A stretch of 64,000 nt of DNA from Gamarada debralockiae (Eukaryota; Ascomycota; Leotiomycetes; Helotiales; Hyphodiscaceae), in the NCBI GenBank assembly GCA_002803225.1, contig NXFV01001708.1, forward strand, positions 1 through 64,000. The letters are read 5' to 3'. Both the position numbers and the translations under genes were made by a program. The notes under the pieces are model-generated. The model saw only the letters and a list, made by a program, of their open reading frames with translations, did not search any database and was not told the DNA's origin. Positions 47,729-57,961 of the stretch are shown in pieces. Every line of letters starts with the position of its first letter. Positions within the stretch are counted from its first letter, which is position 1.

Positions 47729-48016
47729 CTACTCGAAGCTTCGACCACAGTGCGAGACGAGAAATTTGCGTAGCCATTCACCGCATTGCGCATTGGTCCA
47801 GGTCCAGTCTGGGACGGAAAGTGCGTTGATGTCTGGGAATTGATCTTCTGGGGAAGATTGAGACCTTTCATTCTTCGAGTTGTTGACTGGGGCTCCTGAG
47901 TATGGGGGTGGTGCCGCCGATGAAGCTGAACTTGATGAACGTCCGAAAAGCCTGCTGAAGCGATTTGGTTTTGAGCCCTTCTGGTCCGCCATGTCTTGTC
48001 TTGAGCGGAGGAGCAC
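47729..48016 (-). CDS. Short hypothetical protein, possibly partial N-terminus
   Basis: Open frame of 95 codons; an internal Met at about 47992 begins a more natural N-terminus (MADQKGSK). It has a Ser/Ala/Pro-rich disordered start and then a compact segment with DWTWTNAQCGEWLRKFL. The Trp/Cys-spaced ending looks like the beginning of a helical domain that is cut off, so the frame may be a first exon or a truncated remnant. No convincing donor to continue it was found. It follows the HET-ZZ relic on the same strand. Confidence 0.35.
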   Translation of the reverse strand: MLLRSRQDMADQKGSKPNRFSRLFGRSSSSASSAAPPPYSGAPVNNSKNERSQSSPEDQFPDINALSVPDWTWTNAQCGEWLRKFLVSHCGRSFE

Positions 48017-48734
48017 CGCTCGTTGACGTTGAAATCAAAAACGTTGCTCGTCAGCCAAATTCACAGCGACAGATATTTGGGAGGGTCGGATGATGTTCAA
48101 GAGATGAAGCAGGCGTTGGGGAATTAAAGCTTCAAAGGCTCGAATAGAGTTCCAGGGTGAGATGCGGCCGCTGACCCACGACGGCCAAAGCAGATTTGGC
48201 CTGCCATTGGAAGCCTGCGCTAGTCACATAATTGGTCACCGAGCATATAAATGCATGCTGATAAAATGGGAATAGTGATTAGGGAACTTCTCAAAGTCTT
48301 CGCAGTCTGTTCTGGTATTGGCTAGGAGCAGCTCCGATCTCAGCGTTCGGGCCAGGCGTACTGCATTCCCGGTATCTAGAAGTTTCACCTATAATACAGA
48401 GTTTGCCGAAAGCCCAGCCTTGCCAATGTTGTCATACAGCATCAGTCTGATCAATCATTGTTTTCGTCCCTCCAAAAGGCAACCTTGCTATATATTTTCA
48501 GACCGAGTTGGATCGCAGGAGAAAGCCTATTTCAACTCAAGCACGAGGGAGAACCAATCCTAGGCAGCAGCCTCTCTGACTTGCTATCCCATCATCTTCA
48601 AGTGCCCCTAGAGCGAGCATTCGTCCGGCATACACTTACCAAAAGACCTTTCGACCGCGAGTTCGGCTTGAGTCCTACTCAAAACCAACCCCTTCTATGT
48701 TTTCCCAAATGTTTACAAGACGTCATGCAGTTGC
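48017..48734. other. Intergenic, no supported gene
   Basis: Downstream flank of the HET-ZZ relic. The plus-strand frame 48458-48907 is opposite the relic's last exon and shows no motif. Confidence 0.5.
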
Positions 48735-50543
48735 TCTTACATCTCAACAGCTTGAAATTCGTGAGAACCGTGTGTGTCGCTGGCCGTCAAGCTGCATTTG
48801 GAGCAATGCTTGAATTCGGGACAGACGAGACACTTGTGTCGTGTTCCGAAGAAAGACTTTTTCGGATCAGTAAGGTTTCGACACGTGGGGGAGGAAATAT
48901 AAGGTAAACTTACGAGACCGCACCCATCGCATGTAAAGTCATGCTTTGAGGTGTTTCTAGCTCCTATGCATTCAATATCTACAACCCGCACCAAGGTATT
49001 TTTTCCATTTATCTCTATGAGATCCCTCGTTATCGATATTCGCCTGGGAACTTGCTCTTCGTTCGTCCCGATTGCCTGTCGCCTTTGAAAACCCAGTCAC
49101 TTTCCTGCAGCATCCATCCCGGGTCCATCTTGGCCGCGAATGGAGTTTCTTCAGAAGATGTATGCATTGAAGTGCCAGTCGACAAAGGTCCGCCAAATTG
49201 GCAGAAAGGATTGAAAGAAGTGTCAAATCCCAGTTTCAAAACAGAGTATCCCTCTTGTACCATATCACTCCCGCAGTCCCGCGCAATCCTGTTGAGATTT
49301 GAAGGATTCTCTTGTCGTCACTCCATTTATACCAACAGGTCACCTCACAGATCGCCGTCCGCCGCCTGGGCCGGTAGTAGGGACAATCTTTCTTGGCAAG
49401 CTTCGAATCCAAAATCCATAGAATGCATCCCACTCTGGGTAGAAACTCCAGTCTTGCCGTACATATATCTTTCTGTATTCACTTTTTGCAGCCAGTGCCG
49501 ACTTAAAAGATGAACTGTCCGAAACTTTCACCAATACTCTGGCACACTGATCTTTCTCAGGTAGAAGTGCCAAGAAGATGCCCAACCTACTATTAGGCAG
49601 GTTATCTACTTCACAATCCAGCGCCACCAGATACTTCTCCATAGCCCAGGGTATCATAAGCATCTCTATGGACAACCCAATATTTGTGATGGAGTATGGA
49701 ATGCAATTCCATTTCAATTCCGATTTCGAGCAAACGATATTGGAGCACGAATGGAATGAGACAGATGACTCCGCCAGCAGACCCCGGCCACAGCCGTCGA
49801 GACTAGTCATCTCCCAGGCAAAGAGCGATTGATCGTCCGAATTCTTCATGATTTCTTCTTGGAGTCGGATGAATGCTCGTCAGCCTTCGCCATACAACAG
49901 GGGCATGTTGACGCCAAAAATTCCGAGAAGACTGTAAGCAATGTCTTCCACCCTTGTTGTGGTTCTCGTGGAAGCCCAAGACATTCGTTGCGCAATGCTG
50001 AAATCCTTTAGGGGGTGCAATCTTCAAATAAGCCCACGTCAATGCCCGTAATCGTGGCGATCTGATTCCCCAAGTTGATTCTCGTCCCTAGCTTCTCCCA
50101 CCTGACGTTATAAAACTCCACTTTCGAAGGAGCGATAAGCTCCTGCAGAGTCCACCCACGAGTAAACCACTTACTCTCGCTGAAGCTTGAATCTTCGGTT
50201 ATCGAAGTGCTCTCGACATCGGAAAATATACGTAGCAAACAGCGGAGTCTTCATACCACTGATATATCGAATTGATTGCTTCCGTCAACTCGGCGCTGCT
50301 CGTCTTGTCGAGGTAGCAGGTGTCCACCCAAGCATATTTCAAGTCATTGTTGAGAGCTTGGCGGCAGCACAGCTTAATCTTGGCGTATCCTTTCTTCCTG
50401 GTTGCATTGCCATTCTGCATATCTTGGAGAGAGACCTCGTCATCTCCCCATCTGTGCGAAAGTATTGTATATTTCAGATCGCGATCGTCGAAGAATTCTT
50501 CGACTTCCAAAGTCTTTGAATTGAGGAGCCGAATGGTCGCCAA
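48735..50543 (-). pseudogene. Decayed HET gene with C-terminal ZZ zinc finger, locus C
   Basis: The intact N-terminus at 50543 has the HET start (IRLLNSKTLEVEEF, LKYTILSHRWG) and a YAWVDTCYLDK block. The frame breaks at a T4 run (50223-50226 on plus) and resumes with KWFTRGWTLQELIAP. It breaks again at a C5 run (50011-50015) before AQRMSWASTRTTTRVEDIAYSLLGIFG, and an in-frame TGA (49880-49882) interrupts the GEG-RAF motif. A long C-terminal region follows with more frame changes and a probable intron near 49340. At the end a ZZ-type finger (CDGCG...HKCLVCPEFKHCSKC...H..H) is split by an intact 56-nt intron (48857-48912). HET proteins of this layout act in allorecognition cell death. As read, no full protein can be made. 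Confidence 0.75.
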
Positions 50544-51574
50544 CAGTCTCGTGACAAAAAGAGTAAACGGGGAGATGGCAGGAAAAGAAGACGACGTTGA
50601 GAGAATTGATTTTATGAAAGACGAGGTTGTGGGAGTTAACTGCAGCGATCTTCGTACCCTGAAGCCAATAATAACGGCCTACATTTGGCCCGCCAATTCA
50701 GCTAGCTGCACAAGGTTGGGGCCGAAAGTTACACTCCACCAATTTGTTTGAATGTAACACAGTCGCAGCGCTTCAGCTGAAGCTATGTGACTTCAATTGG
50801 GATAACTAGCACACTATCTTTTTGATGCCGGCGTCTGGTCAACCTTTGGCAAATATATTCTTCTCTGTGGCAGCGTTGGAGATTTAGCGAATGAGCCCCT
50901 TTCCTGCCGAGTGGCTAGTGGAGCATTCAACGGACCCCAGGAGATTCTCGTTTTGACAACCTTTAACATCAGCTGGAGTCCTCACTCCCAATGCATTGCC
51001 CACGAATCCTAATTGGCAACACAAAAAGGACGGGTGCGGTCATGGCCCAGGAGATCCAGAAATGGGCTCAACGAGTTGGTTAGATCAGCTGCCGTTCTTG
51101 ATCTCCAATTGAACGTCATGGCCAGAGCTTGAGAAAGACGAATCAGACGCCGGTCTGATCTCTAGTACAAACATCAAGCATCGTGTCTCATCGACATCAT
51201 TGCCTGGATCCATTATGTATTTAAGATTGCAATACGAAGGTATAGAATTACCTATGCTAGGACGAGGTACAGTAAGGTCGGATTGTGCTGCTTGATGCGA
51301 AAGGGTTTTATTATTAGCTCAAGGCCATGCTCGAAGTCATGAGCAGTCCACTTTTGGCGACATGACCAGAAATTTCTGTTGGCTCTGGAGTTGGAACTTT
51401 GCCACCCTAACTTCCCCTCTGATGTCTTTTGTTTGATACCTTCAACGCTGTGAATACAGTTCTTCTCACTTGCAGATTATGGCCCACTTCCAAGGACAAT
51501 TTGCTGAGAGGCAAAGTCTCGAGCGTAGAAGCTATGTGCCTATCGGGTAACGTCAAGCTGGCAGACTATTTCTC
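50544..51574. other. Intergenic, no supported gene
   Basis: About 1 kb between the HET-ZZ relic start and the end of the fusion gene (both minus). No gene seen. Confidence 0.6.
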
Positions 51575-54432
51575 TCACAGTCTACGTTTCTCTTTCACAA
51601 GCACGTTCCTTCTCGCAGACCCTTTATCTCTTGCAAGCCCTTTGTCTCTACCAGGCAACTTATCCTCCGCAGCCAGCGGCTCGCCTGCCTTCAATGGTGA
51701 TAGACCTGGACTCCCGTGATTCCTGTACAACCAAAGTCGACTCAAACTTTCGGCCCGGACAATTCCTCCTCCCGCATCCGTCATATATTTTGACATATTT
51801 GACGGGTTGAAATAGAATGTGTTCGTCAAATCTCGAAGAATGGACCTACTAGTCGAATCATCGCCATTCCAACTCTGCAGTGGATCCTCTCTTTCAATAT
51901 CATAGTCGATTGCAACGTAACTTCTCATATATGAGGCGTTCTCCGAGATCGGTGGCGGAGGAAACATAACATCCATATAGTGCAAGTTGAATAAGTGACC
52001 TGATCCGCGGTACTCAAATACCCGTCCATCAAAGTTGATTTCCGTGCCTGGGGCAGTGCCTGTGCTCCCATCTACGGATCTCAGAACGCCGAAGCGGGAT
52101 ATTATATCTTGGCTGATAGCGTAATGTTCAACGTGTCCCAGAGCGCGGCCATTGATGTCACTGCCTCCCTTTTCACTAATTGTTGTTTTCGGAGCTATCG
52201 GCTCAGAAATAGGTGGCGGTGGTTGTATACGAGGATTATTGAAATGGTTGGCGGCGCTCCCAAAAGTGTAAACCTCAACCTTCGAGAAGAGATTCAAAGG
52301 CACTTCTTGCAACAGCCAGTCAATTGCTAAACCTCCCTCAATTGCTCCTTGGCCATGCAGAATGAGAATTATTTTGGAGATTTGTTCATCATAGAGCGCC
52401 GAATGCAAGAGCTGATAGCATTCACGGGTGTTCGCAGTACCGTAGTCGAAATTACGTTGGATCAGGCATTGTATCAAGTCGAAGAGAATCCCATATCTGG
52501 TGTAATAGTCAGTAAATCGGTGCGTCACTGAGAGTAACTGAAGGCTTACGTCTTGTTGTGTAAACCAATGACAGGCCGGCCGAAGGTGATGGCAAGACGA
52601 TCAACATTTAACTGCAACCAGTGCCTCCTAGCTCACTTTATTAATTTGATATTGGATTTGATGCTGTCAAGAGTACTTACCCGACAGCAACACTATTGAT
52701 GAAGATCCACTTCTCATTATTGTGTTGGACGCGATGCCTTGTATAGTTCTCATTCGAACACAAGTGACCGCTGCCGCGCCCATTGAGAACAGTAGAGGCT
52801 GCGTGATGTCCAAAGAAAAGCAGTACAAGGAGTACAGCCACAACTGACAGGGGAAGCCCCAACCAAAAAGGTAACAAGATAATAATTATTATTTGAATGA
52901 ACAGGAGGATGAGATGCGCAGCGATGAGGAGCAAGGTTTTAACCGAAGGATATAGCTCGTGATGCTCCTTGAACAGGTCAAATCTGGCTTGAGGGGAAGG
53001 TAGCACGGCCAAAGAAATAAAAGGGACCATGCGAAGGCTCATTTTGATGTCATCCCAAAGCCGTTGAAGGGCAGACGTCGAATGCGTGACAGCGAGTTTA
53101 TTTCTACCTATTTTGGAACCGTAAAATTTGAACATTGATTCTCTGATCGCATCGGGAGTGCTAGACCACGGCAGAGCCATAAATTTGGATCTGTGAAGCA
53201 TTTGAAGCGAAATATCTTCCAGGTGGTATGCCACATGGTCAGTGAGGCCGGATTTGTAAACTTCTAGGCAAAATGGGCAGGTTCCTTGACGAACATCACG
53301 GCGAGTGAGTCTCTTTGACAGCTCGAAAATGTCATGTTTTAGGTGTGAATGCGACAGCGAGGGCGAATCGGAAAGCTCGTCATCCGGAGACTGATCATTC
53401 TCCAGTTCCTGACTTTCAAGCATAGCCTTCGGATATTCCGATTCTACATGTCGACAGAATGTTTCTCTTGTTTCAAACGGCAGTTGGCACAGATGGCAGA
53501 TCCAAGACGTCGTGAAGTTATGGACAAAGGTCTCGTGCTCTTCCCATTCGGCTCGAGTAAACATCTGATACGCTTGGGAACAATTGCCAAATGTGCAGAC
53601 ATATGGATCTAGGTCTTCTAAGATGTGCTCCCTTGTCATTTTCAATCAGTACTGCAGATGGAGAAGGGTGTAGTCACTCACCGTGCATTGTATCTGTGAA
53701 GTTTTCCATCTGGCTTATAACATATAGGACACTGATCATATCTGAGTACGTATATCTCGGCGAGGCGGAGTAAGTCTCTAGAGAGCGTAAAGTCAGCCCA
53801 GAACTCTCCAGAACTCATTAAAAATCTTTCGCTCAGTGAGTGCTAATTTTAACCCACCTTTCCGGGGTTTTCGATTTTTCTTTCACAAGGGCAGCCTCCG
53901 CATTTCTCTCTCGATCAGACAAGGCAGATCCAAGGCGTCGATGTGTATCATCTTCCTTCGGTTGGAGATCCTTTTGCCGAATCCAATTCAGAATTCCAAT
54001 TCGCCTTCGCAGCTGATCTGTAGCTTCAGGAAAGGCTTCAGAGACTCTCTGTATCTCCAGAATCGCTTCGTCACTTGACAGGTCTGCTTCTTTCAAGTAT
54101 TTGAGGTTGTCAGATGGTGGTGGATCTCTTAGCTCCGGTGACAAGCATAGGAGACCGTGAACTTCTGCTGAAACTAGCTTCGTAGCCTCAACTTGAAGTT
54201 CTTGGTCTTTGCTTTCCTCGTACTCACAGAGAGCCCCTTTGAGGGATCTTAGATGGGAAAGCACAAGTCGTTGCAAAGACCCTGATCTCCTCAGTCTGCG
54301 ATCCAATTTCACATCTGTTACGTTGAACTCCCCTCCCCAAAGTTGGAAGTCTGCCGCGTCCAATCCAGTTTGGCTGAAAAGTGCCTCGCACTCGCGATAT
54401 TGTCTGGCGATTTCGTCTCGTTTCGAGTTCAT
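51575..54432 (-). CDS. C2H2 (AcuF-like) - transmembrane - alpha/beta-hydrolase-like fusion
   Basis: Five exons: 54432-53858, 53825-53682, 53631-52681, 52627-52550 and 52496-51575. Their lengths sum to 2,670 nt, an exact multiple of three, giving 889 residues. Every junction restores family-like sequence. Residues 1-240 resemble the N-terminus of AcuF-like fungal C2H2 proteins (ECEALF, then LRLAEIYVLRYDQCPICYK). Residues 240-380 hold C2H2-like clusters (Cys252/Cys257, Cys285/Cys288, Cys358/Cys361 with His372/His376). Two hydrophobic segments follow (about 471-493 and 498-515). Residues 535-760 resemble a fungal hydrolase-like domain (FINSVAVG, VDRLAITFGRP, VYTFGSAANHFNNP, GSGHLFNLHYMD). Its nucleophile elbow reads LHGQG (Gly631), where I expect Ser in relatives. 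The tail is charged. The first intron is only 32 nt. An intact gene beside a dead HET gene suggests a role in recognition or signalling, but this is inference. Confidence 0.85.
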
Positions 54433-54776
54433 GATAGGTTGCGTTCAGGTTAGTAAATATCGAATGTAAGATGACAGGAGGTAGGCGCTCGTGGAGCTAG
54501 CCTTGTTATCGCAAGAAACCAGGCAAGGGAGCTAACGGTGTTATTAGGTCATGCCAAGCGACTGCTGTCATTCGTTATCTATTGTTACACAGACAGTGAA
54601 GTCGGGCACCTTGCAAGCCACAATCATATCCAAATGGGTTTAATGCAGGTGAACACTGTAATTCAGCTGCGGGGTACCAAGCTGCGACAGCCTTGTCCCT
54701 TTCAAAAACGCGGGCATTCAAATGTGCAGGAAACCCCATTTGCATTCTTTTCCGCAATGCAAATTCCAGATTCGCC
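54433..54776. promoter_or_regulatory. Shared divergent promoter, 344 bp
   Basis: The only sequence between the start codons of the fusion gene (minus) and the DUF7580-like gene (plus), so both must be driven from here or from within each other. No obvious TATA box or symmetric operator is seen. Confidence 0.6.
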
Positions 54777-56414
54777 ATGCTCAGCGGACTTGAGATTGCG
54801 GGATTGGTACTTTCAATTCTACCAGTGATTATTACTGCTATACAAGAACGAGAAGTTGGCATCAAACCTTTGGACGCTTTGGTTTTTACCAGCTCAGGCA
54901 GAGCAAAAGTATCCGGCATCCTCAGCGATCAGCAGCTACGATTTCGATTCTGCTGTGAACGACTACTATGCGAAGTCGGAATTGAGAATGTGGCAGACTA
55001 TTTTGCTGCAAACGAAGATGCTCACAGGCTCTGGAAGCATCCTAAATTGAAGGCGAAATTTCTTGAGAGATTGGGAGATGGCTATGAGAATTTCGATCGA
55101 AAAATGCAAGAGATCAACAAACGCAGCACAAGAGTTCATGAATACATCAGTCTGTCCCTTCCCGGTGTGTGTAGCGTAATGGCAGACCTTCTGACCAATT
55201 TTTTGCAGAAGCTGATAGAGTACTGTTCTCCCTCAAAAGTCTGGCAAACAGTAAAGACATGATTCGTCTTCAAGGAAGTATCAGCATGCTTCGCGAATTC
55301 GTCTTCGACCTCCCTTTTCGACACCGCAAAGACAGTGCCGACACTCGGCCACTTGATTTGATCAATTCTCGGTGCCTCGACCTCCACAAACGGATCTCAA
55401 AATGTTGGGAGTGCCAGTGCCTAGAAAAACACGTTGTTTATATCATGGTTTATGACAAGACTGACGAGGATGATATGAAACTCCTTTTTGCTGTCGATGG
55501 AGATACTACAGAGTGCACCTCTGAAAGCAGCTCATGGGATTGGCAGCCAGCTCGTTTCGATGAGAGTGCAGATAAGTCCTCAGACCAGCATTTGAACGGG
55601 TGAGCTTCAGGTCTTAAATCTTTTGAGCAAAACTAACAACAGCAGGGACGCTTCATCCAGCAAGAACCTCTGCAATACTCTTGCGAAAGTTAACAAGAAT
55701 AGAGTCGAAAGATACTATCTTCTAAGTCTTGAAGTGAATGGTACCATCCAACGATTATACACATACGGAAGTCAACCTCAAGATGCCAGTCTGACCACTC
55801 TTCGAGAGGAACTGGCAAAAGAAGGTGGGGAGATTCGTATGTATGGACCAGGCTACGTGGGAGTGAGAGATTGTCTAAATCTGGCCATTATCTTGCTCCT
55901 CGCAGTCTTGAGATTTCATTCGACTCCATGGCTCTCTACTTGGGGTAGCCAGAGTGTCTATTTGATACAGCGAGCGAAATGTCTCTCTCGATCAAATCTG
56001 ATGAGGCCGTTTTTGAAAGCCGGATTCCCTTGCCGTGATGCAGATAGAGCACAAGATCCAATGGAGGGGTCGTCGCAAGTCTCAAACACAACGCTCTTTC
56101 AAGTAGGAATTATGCTTCTGGAGATAGTACATGGTAACTCCTTTGATCGTTTGATGACGGAGAAGGAGAAAGCAGGGGTTGCAGACAAAGATCCTGAAGA
56201 TAGACTGATGTGGAAAGGACGCGCAGCTTGGAGACTCTATAAAGCATTCCCAGCCTACATGTGTTTGAAAAGCTACAGGGAGGCGACGGAACGATGTTTG
56301 AAAAACCAGTTCTCAGATGGTATGGAAAAAGATCTATCAGAGAAAAGCCTTCGAGCCGCCATATATTCGAAGGCCGTCAAACCTTTATTGGAGGATGCGG
56401 CAAGGGTAATTTGA
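54777..56414 (+). CDS. DUF7580-type fungal protein (putative recognition/prion-associated family)
   Basis: Three exons: 54777-55164, 55209-55599 and 55646-56414, sum 1,548 nt, giving 515 residues. Introns are 44 and 46 nt, the first with a GTGTGT donor. The start at 54777 gives the family-typical N-terminus (LSGLEIAGLVLSILPVIITAIQ), a short hydrophobic helix. A middle helical segment (RLWKHPKLKAKFLERLGD, EADRVLFSLKS) and a C-terminal region with LRFHSTPWL, LLEIVHG and YREATERCL are characteristic of the DUF7580 proteins I know from Pezizomycotina, which are often encoded near HET or NLR-like genes. The biochemical role is unknown. It is transcribed divergently from the fusion gene, which suggests co-regulation. 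Confidence 0.85.
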
Positions 56415-56913
56415 TATTATCAATGTGCTGATGCAAATGACTTTCCGAATTGACATTTTTCCTCGTATTTACATTAGACGTGGAAGCATCGAGACTCTCA
56501 TACTTATTGGACTTCAAAACCTTCACACCAATCCTGTCATTGCAGACTCAAACACTAGAAGCACTCTTCCGGGCCCAACCAGTCTCAATATGGAACTTGG
56601 CACTTGCCGCTCGAGCGAATTCGCCGACGCTCTGCTTCGCGCAAGAATCCGTAACATGGTATACCCAAACTCCAATCAAGCCGTTCAAAGTACGTCCACA
56701 TCCAACTCTTTCCGAAAGAAGCATCCAGTGCCTTCCATCATCCTCCTATCAACCAAGCTAGCCTTCCTGCGGCCAACACTTTCCTCCGCCAGATCCCTCA
56801 TCTCCCTCGCATCCTCTATAGAGTCAGAAGAGCTCGATGTCCCCACCACACCGGCACCTCCGCTCCATCCTCATTGTCCAGCCCTCATCGTTTCCTCCTT
56901 CCTCTTCTCATCC
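56415..56913. other. Convergent intergenic stretch
   Basis: Between the ends of the DUF7580-like gene and the conserved minus-strand gene. Plus-strand frames across 56425-57195 lie mostly opposite the minus-strand gene and are taken as shadows. Confidence 0.5.
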
Positions 56914-57961
56914 CTACTCTCGACGAACCTGCATATACCTCAACCTACTCTGCGCCTCCAAACAAAACAACTGATCCTCATAAGCCAACCCCTCACCCTC
57001 CCCCCTCTTCTCCAACCCCGGCGCATCGACACCAAATCTATACGGATACCCCCCGAACACCCTCTTCATCCCCGCCCTGAGTCCCTCCTCAATCCCACCC
57101 TCAATCTCACCCAACAATTTCCTAAAACCCTTACTTCTAACCCCACCATAAGCCTGATGCGCCGCAACCAAAGCAAAAAAATCCTCTACATTTAGCAACG
57201 GACACCAGAACCCAAGACACACGTCCATAGTTTCCGAGATCGCTGGGCCCATGACCTCTCGAGCGCGTTGGATATGGATACAATGTGTCGATGTAGCTGT
57301 TGGTGGATTTGCATATCGGTCTGTGAATTCGTATCCTAGTAACCGGTTCAGGGGATCTTGATTGAACTTTCCAGGATAGGGTTGTAGAGAGTCGGAGATG
57401 TAATTGTAGATTAAAGTCTCGAGAGCTGTTTCGGTGGGTGGGAAGATGGACGTTATTTCTTCGTTGGCGGTGCGTATGTCGTCGAGCTGTAAAAGACTAG
57501 GGAGTTAGTGATCGCTCATTCTATTTACATGATGCTGCGTACTCACCTCCGAGGATAGGGGTGAAGGCGGGGTATTAGATTTCCTCTTTTCGACGTTTTC
57601 GAAATTCAACAGTGTATACTGGGCGAGATTGCGCAGTGCAGGAAGGGCAGCGAGATCTGGGCTGTTAATCACAGCTTGCAGAGTCCTCTGAATCCTGTGA
57701 TACGAAGCTGCCCCTGAATCGGTTCCCCCATAAGAACTCACGCCATTCAATTTCAGCAAAACAATCAACACATTGCGAATCTGCTCGCTAGCATTACTAG
57801 CCAGCTTCCTATCTCGATCGAGGACAAGCCCCTTCAGCGTGCGAAATAAGTCTATTAATTCATTCTGTATCAAAAGTCAGAAAGGGCTGGCTGGTGTATA
57901 TTTACATATATTCATGGTGCATCCACCTTAATACCTTCGTTCTCCCCTTGCTCACCATCAT
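56914..57961 (-). CDS. Conserved hypothetical protein next to PEX20, start unresolved
   Basis: Two firm exons: 57864-57547 (106 codons, beginning NELIDLFRTLK) and 57486-56914 (191 codons with the stop), joined over a 60-nt intron. The sequence is helical and looks well conserved (GGTDSGAASYHRIQRTL, LPALRNLAQYTLLNFENVEKRK, YANPPTATSTHCIHIQRAREVMGPAISETMDVCLGFWCPLLNVEDFFALVAAHQ), but I do not recognise the family. The first firm exon starts at an acceptor, not at an ATG. A six-base exon ATG-ATG at 57961-57956, followed by a GTGAGC donor and a 91-nt intron, would supply the start in phase. It lies inside the last codons of PEX20 in another frame. Alternative starts cannot be excluded. No signal peptide or membrane segment is seen. 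Confidence 0.7.

Noticed and set aside
48458..48907. 149-codon plus-strand frame
   Set aside because: Overlaps the ZZ-finger exon of the minus-strand HET relic and has no motif of its own.
56425..57195. 256-codon plus-strand frame rich in Pro, Leu and Thr
   Set aside because: Its second half is the complement of a well-conserved minus-strand exon; the first half has no supporting motif.
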